The notes: generated by a model from the sequence alone, not told the origin. A DNA stretch of 64,000 nucleotides from Sphingomonas sp. PP-CE-1G-424 (GCF_004341085.1 NZ_SLXW01000001.1:806001-870000), one strand, 5' to 3'; counted from the first letter of the stretch, positions 27,438 through 37,080 are shown. Numbers and translations: made by a program.

Positions 27438-27512
27438 TGGAGCGGGCGAAGGGATTCGAACCCTCGACCCCAACCTTGGCAAGGTTGTGCTCTACCCCTG
27501 AGCTACGCCCGC
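27438..27512 (-). tRNA. tRNA-Gly (anticodon GCC)
   Basis: On the minus strand the acceptor GCGGGCG pairs with CGCCCGC. The D arm contains AGCTCAGGGGTAGAGC, the anticodon loop is CTTGCCAAG, and the T arm holds GGTTCGAATCC. Discriminator T and an encoded CCA (27438-27440) complete the 3' end. All four stems are intact. Confidence 0.98.
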
Positions 27513-27564
27513 TCTGGCGCCGTAGTCTCCGGTCTGAAGCGACACGGTGACTGGGTGAGGCGCG

Positions 27565-27593
27565 CTGTTAGCCCGGTGTTTGCGGAACGGCAA
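27565..27593 (-). promoter_or_regulatory. Candidate promoter of tRNA-Gly
   Basis: On the minus strand, TTGCCG (-35 like) and TAACAG (-10 like) are separated by exactly 17 bases. The predicted start is about 45 bases before the mature tRNA. Confidence 0.55.
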
Positions 27594-27647
27594 GCGCCTT
27601 TCGCACTATCATCGCGATATTTCGTCGAACCGCTGTGTGCAGCGCAC

Positions 27648-27679
27648 AAAAAAGGGGCGGACGTTGCCGTCCGCCCCTT
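27648..27679 (-). terminator. Rho-independent terminator of the TonB-dependent receptor
   Basis: On the minus strand, GGGGCGGAC, a 6-base loop and GTCCGCCCC are followed by TTTTTT. It begins about 25 bases after the receptor stop. Confidence 0.92.
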
Positions 27680-27703
27680 CCTGGCCATGCGTCGGGAAAG
27701 CGA

Positions 27704-30700
27704 TCAGAACTGGAAGTTCGCCCCCACGCGCATCGTCCGGCCGACCGCACCGATCTGCGTATAGGTCGGGTTGTAGTTGACCGCGGCATAGTTGCCCGCG
27801 TTCAACGGCGCCTTCTGATCGAGCAGGTTGACGACGTTGAAGTACAGCTTGAACTTGTCGTTCACCGCCACGCTGCCGGTCAGGTCGACATCGACGAAGT
27901 GCTTCACGTGGCAGTTGAACTCAGGATCGGTGCCGCCGTACGTGCTGCCGCCGTTGCAGTCGGTGGTGCCGAACTGATCGTAGGCGACCGCCTTGTAGCC
28001 CGACGTGTAATACGCCGTCGCGGTCAGCGTGTACGCCTTGTAGTCGACGCTGTTCTGCCAGTTGCCGCGCCATGCCGGCGTACCTGCGCCCGACGAGGTG
28101 ATGTAGGGCGCCTGCGTACCGACGAAATCGACGAACGGATCCGCATCGCTCTGCTTGAAGTCGTAATGGAGGATGTAGGTCGCCTCCGCACGGCTAGTGA
28201 AGTGGAAGTCGTCGCTCGGCTTGAGCTGGACCAGCGCCGAGAAATCGAGCCCCGAGGTCTTCAGCGCCGCCGCATTGGCAAAGGGCGAGTTGACGAACAG
28301 TGCGCGCGGTTGTGCGTTCGGGAACGACGGATCGATCGCGTCGGGCGTCACGCTGTAGCCGGTCGGCAGCGCGGTGCCCGCGTAATAGGCGGCGAGCGCC
28401 TGGTTCGAGAGCGGGCCGCCCGTAATCACGCGGGTCTTCTTGATGTTGTAGTAATCCGCGGTGAAGCTCAACCAAGTGGTCGGCTGGACGACCACGCCGC
28501 CGGTGAAGCTGCGCGACAGTTCGGGTTTGATGTCCGGGTTGCCGGCGGTGTTGAAGCCGATCGAATAGGACTGGTTATACGCACTGCCGCCCGAGCACGT
28601 CGTGCCGGTGAGCGTGGCGCCATGCTGCGCCTGAAGCGAGCAGGGCGGCACGGCGGCGGTGAAGCCGACCACCGAACCCGACGTCTCGGCGAAGCTCGGG
28701 GCCCGGAAGCCCTTCGAGAAGGTACCGCGCAGCGCGACCTGACGGATCGGCGTGAACTTCACCCCGATCTTCGGCGAGAAGTGGCTGAACCCTTCCGAAT
28801 AATGATCGAACCGGCCCGACCCGTCGATCTCGAGGCTGGTCAGGATCGGCGCGTTGACCTCGAAATAGGCCGATTCGACGGTCCGGTTGCCGACCGCCGA
28901 GAACTGGTTGAGGTTGATCGTCGTGAAGTCCGGGTTCTGGCTCGGATCGTTCTGCGCCTCGTAGCGGACCGAGCCGCCGACGCCGACCTGGAGCGGACCG
29001 CCGGGAAGCTGGAACAGGTCCTTGGTGATGACGCCCTGGATCATGTCGAGGTCGCTGGTGGCCTGCGAACGGACCGTCGGCGAGATCGCGGCGCGGACGG
29101 CCGCGGTGTTCAGATCGGGATTGGCGAAGTTGTAGCTGCCGGTGGTGATCGCGGTTTGCAGTCCGGCGAGGTTGAGATAGCCGTTCTGCGTGATGTCGAG
29201 CCACGAATGCGCCGCGGTGATCGACGCGGAATAGCCCCAGCCCTCGCCGAACTGGCCGTCGATGCCCGCCGCCGCACGGATCACGTGGTTCTTGTACTCG
29301 GACGAGGCGGGGATGTCTCCGAACCGATAGCGGATCGCCGCCGCCAGCCCCTGGGTCGCGAACGGGTTGTTGGTGGTGTTGAACGTGCCGTTCGCCAGCA
29401 CCGCCGGCAGGACGATGTTCTGCGTGTTGACCGGATTGGCCGAGCGGATCAGCGCAGGACTACCCTCCGACTTTACGTCGTTCTGGAAATACGATGCGAT
29501 CAGATAGGCCTGCGTCTTGTCGTTGATCTGCACGGTACCGTGGGCGGTGACGCCGAAACGAGTCTGCTCGGGCTGGATCTGGCCGTAGTCGGAGACGAGG
29601 TTCTGTTCGCAACCCTGGTCGATGAAGGTCGAGCCCGACCGCGGCGTGGTGACGAGCGTCTGCCCCGCGGCGCACCCATTGGAGTTGAGCACCTGGAAGG
29701 CACCGGTCGCGAGGCCGGTACCCGACAGGATGTTCCCGGGTGTGGTCTGCGTGGTGGGCGCGACGACCGCGCTGGTGGTCTGGCTTGGCGCGACCGAGCC
29801 GGGGTTGTTGTTGTCGCCGCCGATCGAGGTCAGATCCTGCGTGTTGTACGGGAAGCCGCGGTTGCGATTGTAGATCGGGTCGTCATGCTGGTATTCGCCG
29901 CTGACGTAGAAGTTGAAGCCCTTCTCCTTCAGACGACCGGTGCCGAGCGTCAGCGTCGCGCGCTGTTCGCCGCCGTCGCCGCGCTGGGACACGCCGCCCT
30001 CGACCGTGCCGTACGCGCCGACGATCTCCTTCTTCATGATGATGTTGACGACGCCGCCGATCGCGTCGGCGCCATAGCTCGACGAGGCGCCGTCCTTGAG
30101 CACTTCGACGCGGTCTACGATCGCGTTCGGGATGGTGTTCAGATCGACGAACGAGCGCTGGCCGTCATCCGAAAGCGGATAGTTGGCGGTGCGGACACCG
30201 TCGATCAGCGTCAGCGTCGAGCTCACGGTCAGGCCGCGCAACGATACGCCCGACGAGCCGGCGCCGAAGCCGTTGGTGAACGAGGTCGGGACCGAGCCGC
30301 TGCTGTCCGCGGAGATCGAGCGGACCGCGTCCGACACGGTAGTGATGCCGGCCTTGGCGAGCGAGTCGGAGGTCAACACGGTGACCGGCGACGGCGTCTC
30401 GGTATCGGTGCGGCGGAACAGCGTGCCGGTGACGACGATGTCCTGCGGCTGGCCGGCATCGGTGCCGGGCTGGGCGGTGCCGGGCTGGGCGGTGCCGGGC
30501 TGGGCGGTGCTAGACTGGGCGGTGCTAGACTGGGCGGCAGTGGCCTGCGCTGCCGGTGCGGGCGAGACGTCACCCTGCGGCGGGGTCGATACCGACGTGC
30601 CCGGCTGGACCTGCGCATCCTGCGCGAACGCCGGCGCGGTGCCGATCAGCCCGACCAGGGCGAGCGCCGAAAGCGCAGAGCTCCGCAGCAAAGTTGGCCG

Positions 30701-30718
30701 GAAAGCAATTTTAGTCAT
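27704..30718 (-). CDS. TonB-dependent outer-membrane receptor
   Basis: 1004 residues. The signal peptide ends near APAFAQDA. A linker rich in Ala, Gln, Ser and Thr (about 30-80) carries five to six AQPGT/AQSST pentapeptide repeats. The TonB-box-like IVVTGTLFRR leads into the plug domain (GVSLRGL, DRVEVLKDGASSSYGADAIGGVVNII), and a 22-strand barrel ends in the terminal aromatic GANFQF. Sequence style (SDAVRSISADSSGS, NTIPNAIVDRVEVL) is that of sphingomonad receptors for carbohydrates or other large substrates; the ligand is unknown. ATG start with an AAGAG site. It has its own terminator and no FecIR-type regulator nearby. Confidence 0.93.
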   Translation of the reverse strand: MTKIAFRPTLLRSSALSALALVGLIGTAPAFAQDAQVQPGTSVSTPPQGDVSPAPAAQATAAQSSTAQSSTAQPGTAQPGTAQPGTDAGQPQDIVVTGTLFRRTDTETPSPVTVLTSDSLAKAGITTVSDAVRSISADSSGSVPTSFTNGFGAGSSGVSLRGLTVSSTLTLIDGVRTANYPLSDDGQRSFVDLNTIPNAIVDRVEVLKDGASSSYGADAIGGVVNIIMKKEIVGAYGTVEGGVSQRGDGGEQRATLTLGTGRLKEKGFNFYVSGEYQHDDPIYNRNRGFPYNTQDLTSIGGDNNNPGSVAPSQTTSAVVAPTTQTTPGNILSGTGLATGAFQVLNSNGCAAGQTLVTTPRSGSTFIDQGCEQNLVSDYGQIQPEQTRFGVTAHGTVQINDKTQAYLIASYFQNDVKSEGSPALIRSANPVNTQNIVLPAVLANGTFNTTNNPFATQGLAAAIRYRFGDIPASSEYKNHVIRAAAGIDGQFGEGWGYSASITAAHSWLDITQNGYLNLAGLQTAITTGSYNFANPDLNTAAVRAAISPTVRSQATSDLDMIQGVITKDLFQLPGGPLQVGVGGSVRYEAQNDPSQNPDFTTINLNQFSAVGNRTVESAYFEVNAPILTSLEIDGSGRFDHYSEGFSHFSPKIGVKFTPIRQVALRGTFSKGFRAPSFAETSGSVVGFTAAVPPCSLQAQHGATLTGTTCSGGSAYNQSYSIGFNTAGNPDIKPELSRSFTGGVVVQPTTWLSFTADYYNIKKTRVITGGPLSNQALAAYYAGTALPTGYSVTPDAIDPSFPNAQPRALFVNSPFANAAALKTSGLDFSALVQLKPSDDFHFTSRAEATYILHYDFKQSDADPFVDFVGTQAPYITSSGAGTPAWRGNWQNSVDYKAYTLTATAYYTSGYKAVAYDQFGTTDCNGGSTYGGTDPEFNCHVKHFVDVDLTGSVAVNDKFKLYFNVVNLLDQKAPLNAGNYAAVNYNPTYTQIGAVGRTMRVGANFQF
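30461..30537 (-). repeat. 15-bp tandem repeats within the receptor gene
   Basis: Five near-identical 15-base units (GGGCTGGCGG-like on the plus strand) encode AQPGT or AQSST pentapeptides in the linker between signal peptide and TonB box. Being a multiple of three, gain or loss of units keeps the frame. Confidence 0.85.
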
Positions 30719-31057
30719 GATGAGGCGATCTCTTGCAAGGCTCCTCCCTCCCCCTTGGGAAGACAGCGAGCGCGTTCCGGGACGGCCGCGTCATCCGGGG
30801 AGGAATACGGCACGGCGCAAGGCTGCAACGCTGTCGTAAAACTGTAAATAACCGCGAGGATTGGGGGAATCTTCGGTACGGACATGTCACGAAATAGACA
30901 CTGTTCCTGACGCATTTTTCATGTGGGAGCGTGTCCGAGCGACGAAGCGTGCCCGGCCCGCGAGCAAATGAATGAGCGTGTCATTAAGACTGAAAGACGA
31001 AATTTCCTGCGCCCAGACACGCTCGAAAAAAGATTCCGCTTGGCGACTCACCCGTCG

Positions 31058-31072
31058 GAACATTACAAGAAC
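31058..31072. promoter_or_regulatory. LexA/SOS box upstream of imuA
   Basis: GAAC-N7-GAAC (spacer ATTACAA), the reverse complement of the alphaproteobacterial LexA consensus GTTC-N7-GTTC, with both half-sites perfect. It lies 4 bases before the proposed imuA start, so LexA would block initiation or early elongation. Confidence 0.85.
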
Positions 31073-31076
31073 AGTT

Positions 31077-31874
31077 GTGAACGAGTCGTCCGCCCTGATT
31101 GCCCGCCTGAAGCGGATCGCCACGACCGGGATGCCGACCCAGGGGGATGGCCGTGCCGACGATGCGTGGCTGACGCAGGGCATGGCCAAGGCGCAACTGC
31201 ACGAGATTTTTACCGCCATCGACGATTCGGCGAGCGGCGCGGGGTTCGCGGTTGCCTCGGTTCTGGCGGCGCGCGCGGCCCCGGTGATGTGGTTGCGCAC
31301 CGAGGCTAGCGAGCGCCAAGGCGGGCGGCTGCATGCGACCGGACTGGTCGAGATGGGGCTCGACGTGACGTCGCTGGTGCTGGGGCTGGTCGAGGACGAG
31401 GCGGACTTGTTGCGTGCCGCCGCCGATGCCGCGCGGTGTCATGGGCTTGGCACGTTGTTGATCGAATCCTGGGGACGCGCGCCAGGACTCGACCTGACCG
31501 CGACGCGGCGGCTGATGCTGGCGGCCGAAGCGTCGGGCGTCACCATTCTCAGCCTGCGCATCGGTGCCGAACCGGTGCCGAGTGCGGCTGCATCGCGCTG
31601 GCAGGTCGCCGCGTGTCGGTCGCGGCCGCTGGAGGCCGACGCACCGGGCAAACCTGCCTTCGACATCGAATTGCTGCGTCGACGCGGAGGCCAGGCCGGG
31701 CTTCGCTGGCGTGTGGAGTGGGACCGTGACGCGTACATCTTCGACAATACCGCCTTCGACCAGATCGCCTTCGCCTCTGGTGATTCCGCGACGCTACCTG
31801 GCGCTGGTTTTTCCGTGGCTGCCGATCGAGCGGCTGCGGACGATGCGGCCGCATCTGTTCGTCGGACGGGCTGA
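31077..31874 (+). CDS. imuA: ImuA, SOS mutagenesis (translesion synthesis) accessory protein
   Basis: About 265 residues of a RecA-like fold without an intact Walker A. It is expected to work with ImuB and DnaE2 in damage-induced mutagenesis. Segments LHEIFTAIDDSASGAGFAV and HGLGTLLIESWG are characteristic. The start is uncertain: GTG at 31077 is chosen because the protein-like pattern begins there, but it lies only 4 bases after the LexA box. ATG at 31131 is an alternative, and the frame is open upstream to 30972. The 3' end overlaps imuB by 95 bases. Confidence 0.85.
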   Translation: MNESSALIARLKRIATTGMPTQGDGRADDAWLTQGMAKAQLHEIFTAIDDSASGAGFAVASVLAARAAPVMWLRTEASERQGGRLHATGLVEMGLDVTSLVLGLVEDEADLLRAAADAARCHGLGTLLIESWGRAPGLDLTATRRLMLAAEASGVTILSLRIGAEPVPSAAASRWQVAACRSRPLEADAPGKPAFDIELLRRRGGQAGLRWRVEWDRDAYIFDNTAFDQIAFASGDSATLPGAGFSVAADRAAADDAAASVRRTG

Positions 31875-33312
31875 GACGCCGATCGCGTTCGTCGAGACGG
31901 TGTCGGGCGGAATCCGGCTAAAGGCGCTCGACCGTGAAGCCATGCGAGCAGGTCTCCGGCCCGGCCTGACGCTGGCGGATGCGCGGGCGCAGGTACCCGA
32001 ACTCGAGGTTTACGAGCATGACGCGCATGCCGACCATGAATGGCTCGAGCGGCTCGCGGACGGGTGCCAGCGCTATACGCCGTCGGTCGCGCTCGACGAG
32101 CCCGATGGCCTGATCCTCGACATCGCCGGGTGCGTGCACGAGTTCGAGGGCGAACGGCGCCTTGCCGCCGATCTCGAGGAGCGGCTAGCCCGGCGCGGGC
32201 TGCTGGTGCGCCACGCGTTCGGGGACACGCCCGACACGGCGCGCGCGCTGGCGCGGTATGCGGGGGCGCCGGCGCCGGATGAAAAGCGTGCGGTCAAGCG
32301 GTTGCCGGTGGCGGCGCTGGGGCTGGACGAGGATGCGACGACCGCCTTGTCGCGCGCCGGGCTGAAGACGGTCGGCGACGTGATGGCACGACCGCTCGCG
32401 ACGATCGCGGCACGGTTCGGCGAGCAGGCGGCGATGATGATCCGCCGGCTCGACAGCTCGGTGAAGGGGCCGATCGTCGCGCGCCGCACGGTGCCGAAGA
32501 TCGGCGTCGAACGCCGCTTCGCCGAACCCATCGCACGCACCGAATACGCGCTGGAAATGCTGGCCGAACTCGCCACCGAAGCCGCAGCTCAGCTCGCCGA
32601 CCGTCACGAAGGCGGCCGCCGCTGGGAAGCCCGCCTGTTCCGCGCCGACGGCCTCGTACAGCGGCTGCGGATCGAGACGGGTCAGCCGACACGCGACGTG
32701 GCGTTATTGATGCGATTGTTCCGCGAGCGGATCGACAGCCTCGCCGATCCGCTCGATCCGGGGTTTGGCTATGATCTGGTCCGGCTCGACGTGGCGCTCG
32801 CGGAGAAGCTCGACGCGTCGCAGTTGAAGCTGGAGGGCGGCGAGGCGCAGAAGGGAGAGGTCGCGCAGCTCGTCGACCAGCTCGGCACGCGGCTAGGCAG
32901 GACGCGCGTCCGCCGGTTCTCCGCGCGCGACAATCATATTCCCGAGCAGGCCGAGCTGATGCTGCCCGCCGCCGAAGTGCCCGCCCCAACGCCGTGGATC
33001 GCGCCGGAAACCGACGAACCGCCGCTGCGGCCGATCTACCTGTTCGATCCGCCGCAACCGATCGAATCGATGATGGCCGAGGTCCCCGACGGCCCGCCGC
33101 ACCGGTTCCGCTGGCGCCGTACCGTCCACGACGTCGCGCACAGCGAAGGCCCCGAACGGATCGCCGGCGAATGGTGGCGACGCCAGGACATCCCGACGCG
33201 CGATTACTACCGCATCGAAGACCGCCGCGGCCGCCGCTTCTGGATCTTCCGCCACGGCCTGTATTCCGAGATGGAGGCACCCCGCTGGTACCTCCACGGC
33301 GTCTTCGCGTGA
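31780..33312 (+). CDS. imuB: ImuB, Y-family-like DNA polymerase subunit
   Basis: About 510 residues. It has the Y-family polymerase fold but lacks the catalytic acidic residues at the usual place (YLALVFPWLPIERL instead of the D-x-D start), as in all ImuB. It serves as a hub linking ImuA, DnaE2 and the beta clamp. The GTG at 31780 (MIPRRYLALVFPW) is inside imuA and matches the family start. The dnaE2 gene follows 7 bases after the stop. Near the C-terminus, GPERIAGEWWRR and RDYYRIEDRRGRRFWIFR are typical. Confidence 0.88.
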   Translation: MIPRRYLALVFPWLPIERLRTMRPHLFVGRAETPIAFVETVSGGIRLKALDREAMRAGLRPGLTLADARAQVPELEVYEHDAHADHEWLERLADGCQRYTPSVALDEPDGLILDIAGCVHEFEGERRLAADLEERLARRGLLVRHAFGDTPDTARALARYAGAPAPDEKRAVKRLPVAALGLDEDATTALSRAGLKTVGDVMARPLATIAARFGEQAAMMIRRLDSSVKGPIVARRTVPKIGVERRFAEPIARTEYALEMLAELATEAAAQLADRHEGGRRWEARLFRADGLVQRLRIETGQPTRDVALLMRLFRERIDSLADPLDPGFGYDLVRLDVALAEKLDASQLKLEGGEAQKGEVAQLVDQLGTRLGRTRVRRFSARDNHIPEQAELMLPAAEVPAPTPWIAPETDEPPLRPIYLFDPPQPIESMMAEVPDGPPHRFRWRRTVHDVAHSEGPERIAGEWWRRQDIPTRDYYRIEDRRGRRFWIFRHGLYSEMEAPRWYLHGVFA

Positions 33313-33319
33313 GGATCGG

Positions 33320-36300
33320 ATGAACGGGCGGGCCGCGCCAGCGTTCGCGGAACTGGTCGCCGCGACCAACTATTCGTTCCTCGATGGCGCGAGTCACCCC
33401 AGCGACATCGTCGGGCGCGCTATCGAATTGAAGCTGGCCGGTATCGGTATCGCCGATCGCAATACGGTTGCCGGCGTGGTCCGCGCCTATGATGCCTTGG
33501 AACGCGCCAAACGGGGTCAGCTCGGTGCGAAGCTGCCGCCGTTCGATTTCAAGCTGGTGGTCGGCGCGCGTCTCGTATTCGCCGACGGTACGCCGGACAT
33601 CATCGCCTATCCCGCAACCCGGGCCGGATGGGGACGGCTGACGCGGTTGCTGACGCTCGGCAACCGGCGGGCCGAGAAAGGCGGCTGCATCCTCGGCTTC
33701 GACGATCTGGTCGCGCATCTCGGCGAAATCCTGTTGATCGTCATGCCCGAGTGCACCGCGCGACCGGTGGTCGCACACAAGGATTTCGTGCTTCCAGTCC
33801 GCAACGATGCCAGTCTCGAGGCTACGCTTGTCGCGCTCCGTCCGCTGGCGCGGCGATCGGTGTGGCTTGGGGTTACGATGCCGCATGGCGGTCGCGATCG
33901 GCGACGTCAGACCCGGCTTGCCCGGATCGCCGTCAAGGCGCGCGTGCCGATCCTGGCGACCAACGACGTGCGCTATGCGGTCGCCGACGATCGCTCGCTT
34001 CACGACATCGTCACCTGCATCCGTGAGGGCACGACGATCCAGCGAGCCGGCAAACGGCTCGGTGCCAATGGCGAACGCCATTTGAAGGATGCGGATGAGA
34101 TCGCACACCTTTACCGCGACCGGCTGCACGCGATCGACGAGACGGCAAAGCTGCTCGCGCGGATCGACTTCACGCTCGACGAACTCAAATACGAATATCC
34201 GCATGAGCCCGTCCCCGCAGGCTGGGACCCTCAGGACTGGCTGGAGCATCTCGCCTGGCAATCGGCGATCGACCAATATGATGGCTATGTGCCGGACAAG
34301 CTTCTGGCATCGCTCCGCGAGGAATTCGCGCTGATACGGCACCAGAACTATGCCTATTACTTCCTGACCGTCCACGACGTCGTCCGGTTCGCGCGCAGTG
34401 CGGATCCGCCGATCCTGTGCCAGGGACGCGGATCGGCGGCCAACTCGGTGGTCTGCTACGTGCTCGGCGTCACGTCGGTAGACCCTATGAAGCACGACCT
34501 ACTGTTTTCGCGATTCGTATCTGCGGAAAGGAGCGAGCCTCCCGATATCGATGTCGATTTCGAACATGAGCGGCGCGAAGAGGTGATGCAGTATATCTAT
34601 CGCCGCTACGGTCGGGAGCGCGCGGCGATCGCCGCGACCGTCATCCATTTCCGATCGCGCAGCACCGTGCGCGAGGTCGGCAAGGCGCTCGGCTTTACCG
34701 AAGACGTTACGCAACGCCTGACCAGCACGGTTTGGGGCAGCTTTTCGAACCGTTTCCCGGAACGTCGCTTTGCCGAAACGGGGTTCGATGTCGCCAATCC
34801 GGAAATCGCCCGGTTGCGGGACATGGTCGAACGGCTGCTCGAATTTCCACGTCATCTGTCGCAGCATGTCGGTGGGTTCGTGCTGACCCAGGGACGCCTC
34901 GACGAGATCGTGCCGGTTCATAATGGCGCGATGGAGGATCGTACGTTCATCGAATGGGACAAGGACGATATCGATTGCCTCGGCCTGATGAAGGTCGACA
35001 TTCTCGCGCTCGGCATGCTGACGTGCATCCGCAAGAGCTTCGATCTGATGCGACAGCACGGGCTCGGCGATCATGAACTGAAGACGATCGCCAACGACGA
35101 GAATCCGGACGTCTATAATATGCTGTGCAAGGGTGACAGCATCGGCGTTTTCCAGGTCGAGAGTCGGGCGCAGATCAACATGCTGCCCCGTCTGAGACCG
35201 CGGAAACTGTACGATCTGGTGGTTCAGGTGGCGATCGTTCGGCCCGGGCCGATCGAAGGCGACATGGTGCATCCATATTTGCGGCGGCGGGCGAAGAAGG
35301 AGGTGGTGGTCTATCCCTCGCCATCGCCCGAGCATGGTCGAAGCGACGAACTCGAAGTGCTGCTTGGCGAGACATACGGCGTGCCGTTGTTCCAGGAACA
35401 GGCGATGAAGCTGGCGATCGTCGCGGCAAAGTTCACACCCGACGAGGCGAACGAACTGCGGAAATCGATGGCGACGTTTCGCAAGGTCGGAGGGATGAAC
35501 AATTTCCAGGCCAAGCTGATCGGCGGCATGGTCGCTCGTGGGTATGAGGCAGAGTTCGCAGAGCGCTGTTTCAAGCAGATCGAAGGGTTTGGATCCTACG
35601 GGTTTCCAGAGAGCCACGCCCTTTCGTTCGCGCGGCTGGTGTATGTGTCGTCGTGGATCAAATGCTTTCACCCCGCGGTGTTCTGTTGCGCGCTGCTCAA
35701 TTCGCAGCCGATGGGGTTTTATGCGCCGGCGCAACTGGTGCGGGATGCCGTGGAGCACGGGGTTACCGTGCTGCCGGTCGATGTGAATGCGAGTGGGTGG
35801 GACAATTCGCTCGAATCCTCCCCGGTACGGGGAGGGGGACCGCGCGAAGCGGGGTGGAGGGGGGCTTCCGCGAACGTATCGATTGCGGGTGTCCCTGTTA
35901 CTGACGGCGCGCTTTCGGCTGCCACTCTTCCAGGCGGAGTGTCTGCGGCGCCCCCCCTCCACCATCCTGCGGATGGTCCCCCTCCCCGTTCCGGGGAGGA
36001 TGTGCGGCTGGGATTCCGGCAGGTGGATGGGTTTCGGAAGGATTGGGCCGACGAGATCGTTCGTGTTCGGACCACGCCGTTCGCTAGCATCGAGGACCTC
36101 GCGCGGCGCGCCAATTTGCCGCAGCGGGCGATGAATCTGCTGGCCGATGCGGATGCGTTCCGGTCGGTGGCGAAGGAACGGCGTGAGGCTTTGTGGGATG
36201 TGCGCCGGACGCCGCCCAAGCAGCTTGCGCTGTTCGCGGCGGCAGAGGTGCCGGAGCTTGGTGCGGAGCCCGACGCGAATCTGCCGGCGATGCCGCTGTC

Positions 36301-36847
36301 CGAACAGGTGGCGGCGGATTACCAGACGACGCGGCTGTCGTTGAAGGCGCATCCGATGTCGTTCCTCCGCGAACGCTTTGCCGCCGAGGGGATCCTGTCG
36401 AGCGCGCAGGCCAATGCGACCAAGGACGGGCGCCGCGCGAAGGTGGCGGGTGTCGTCCTGGTCCGCCAGCGCCCCGGCAAGGGCAATGCGATCTTCGTGA
36501 CGATCGAGGACGAGACCGGGATCACCAACGGGCTGATGTGGGCGCGCGACTTCGAGGCGAACCGCCGCGCGGTGATGGCCTCGCGGCTGATGGTGCTGGA
36601 GGGCGTGATCCAGCGCAGCGAGGAAGGCGTCACGCACCTGATGACGTCGCGCGTGCAGGACCGCACCGAGATGCTGCGGCTGTTGTCGGAGGATCATGCG
36701 CTGGAGCCGCCGCTCGCGAGGGTGGACGAGGTGATCCGGCCGGTCATCCCACGCGGCCCTGACGGACGGACACCGCGTGCCCAGCATCCGCGCGCCCAGC
36801 ATCCCCGGGACGTCCGCGTGCTACCCAAATCGCGCGACTTCCATTGA
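33320..36847 (+). CDS. dnaE2: Error-prone DNA polymerase DnaE2, with an in-frame repeat insertion
   Basis: 1175 residues; about 60-100 longer than usual. Order: PHP domain (ATNYSFLDGASHPSDIV near residue 15), palm with catalytic aspartates PPDIDVDF (near 407-414), fingers, helix-hairpin-helix region (FGSYGFPESHALSFA), and OB fold (AGVVLVRQRPGKGNAIF near 1045). Residues ~833-894 (35816-36000) are translated repeat element rather than polymerase: removing them joins NASGWDNSLE to VRLGFRQVDGF, as in related DnaE2. The junction is a surface linker, so activity may survive. The C-terminus has a 15-base tandem duplication (RAQHP twice). Third gene of the LexA-controlled imuAB-dnaE2 operon. Confidence 0.93.
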   Translation: MNGRAAPAFAELVAATNYSFLDGASHPSDIVGRAIELKLAGIGIADRNTVAGVVRAYDALERAKRGQLGAKLPPFDFKLVVGARLVFADGTPDIIAYPATRAGWGRLTRLLTLGNRRAEKGGCILGFDDLVAHLGEILLIVMPECTARPVVAHKDFVLPVRNDASLEATLVALRPLARRSVWLGVTMPHGGRDRRRQTRLARIAVKARVPILATNDVRYAVADDRSLHDIVTCIREGTTIQRAGKRLGANGERHLKDADEIAHLYRDRLHAIDETAKLLARIDFTLDELKYEYPHEPVPAGWDPQDWLEHLAWQSAIDQYDGYVPDKLLASLREEFALIRHQNYAYYFLTVHDVVRFARSADPPILCQGRGSAANSVVCYVLGVTSVDPMKHDLLFSRFVSAERSEPPDIDVDFEHERREEVMQYIYRRYGRERAAIAATVIHFRSRSTVREVGKALGFTEDVTQRLTSTVWGSFSNRFPERRFAETGFDVANPEIARLRDMVERLLEFPRHLSQHVGGFVLTQGRLDEIVPVHNGAMEDRTFIEWDKDDIDCLGLMKVDILALGMLTCIRKSFDLMRQHGLGDHELKTIANDENPDVYNMLCKGDSIGVFQVESRAQINMLPRLRPRKLYDLVVQVAIVRPGPIEGDMVHPYLRRRAKKEVVVYPSPSPEHGRSDELEVLLGETYGVPLFQEQAMKLAIVAAKFTPDEANELRKSMATFRKVGGMNNFQAKLIGGMVARGYEAEFAERCFKQIEGFGSYGFPESHALSFARLVYVSSWIKCFHPAVFCCALLNSQPMGFYAPAQLVRDAVEHGVTVLPVDVNASGWDNSLESSPVRGGGPREAGWRGASANVSIAGVPVTDGALSAATLPGGVSAAPPLHHPADGPPPRSGEDVRLGFRQVDGFRKDWADEIVRVRTTPFASIEDLARRANLPQRAMNLLADADAFRSVAKERREALWDVRRTPPKQLALFAAAEVPELGAEPDANLPAMPLSEQVAADYQTTRLSLKAHPMSFLRERFAAEGILSSAQANATKDGRRAKVAGVVLVRQRPGKGNAIFVTIEDETGITNGLMWARDFEANRRAVMASRLMVLEGVIQRSEEGVTHLMTSRVQDRTEMLRLLSEDHALEPPLARVDEVIRPVIPRGPDGRTPRAQHPRAQHPRDVRVLPKSRDFH
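35816..36000 (+). repeat. Palindrome-ended repeat element inserted in frame in dnaE2
   Basis: 185 bases with 26-bp terminal inverted repeats (35816-35841 and 35975-36000) that differ at one base. Each end is itself a hairpin (TCCTCCCCGG-nn-CGGGGAGG). A second internal hairpin (CCATCCTGCGGATGG) lies next to the right end. Ends are nearly identical to the element in leuS at 53001-53130; the centre differs in length and sequence. It is read through in frame without stops. Confidence 0.93.
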
Positions 36848-37080
36848 TGCCCGTCACCCCCGCGAACGCCAAGGTCTCCCTATTGGGCGCAGGTCGCGTG
36901 CTACGTGAAATACCCCAGTTTTGCTGCGTGACGGAATGGGGGGTGACGGACTGGCCACTGGCGAGACAAGCTGGTGCGCGCGTGGAATTTCGGACGCGAT
37001 GGTCTAGACATGGGCTCTAGAGGTGGCATTCGCCGCGGGGGCGCCCCAGATAGCACGCGAGAATTACACGGGAGTTGAAC

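Noticed and set aside
27635..30847. 1070-codon open frame on the plus strand, opposite the TonB receptor
   Set aside because: It is the antisense shadow of a clear receptor gene; the translation is arginine/valine-rich with no domain, and such shadows are common in high-GC DNA.
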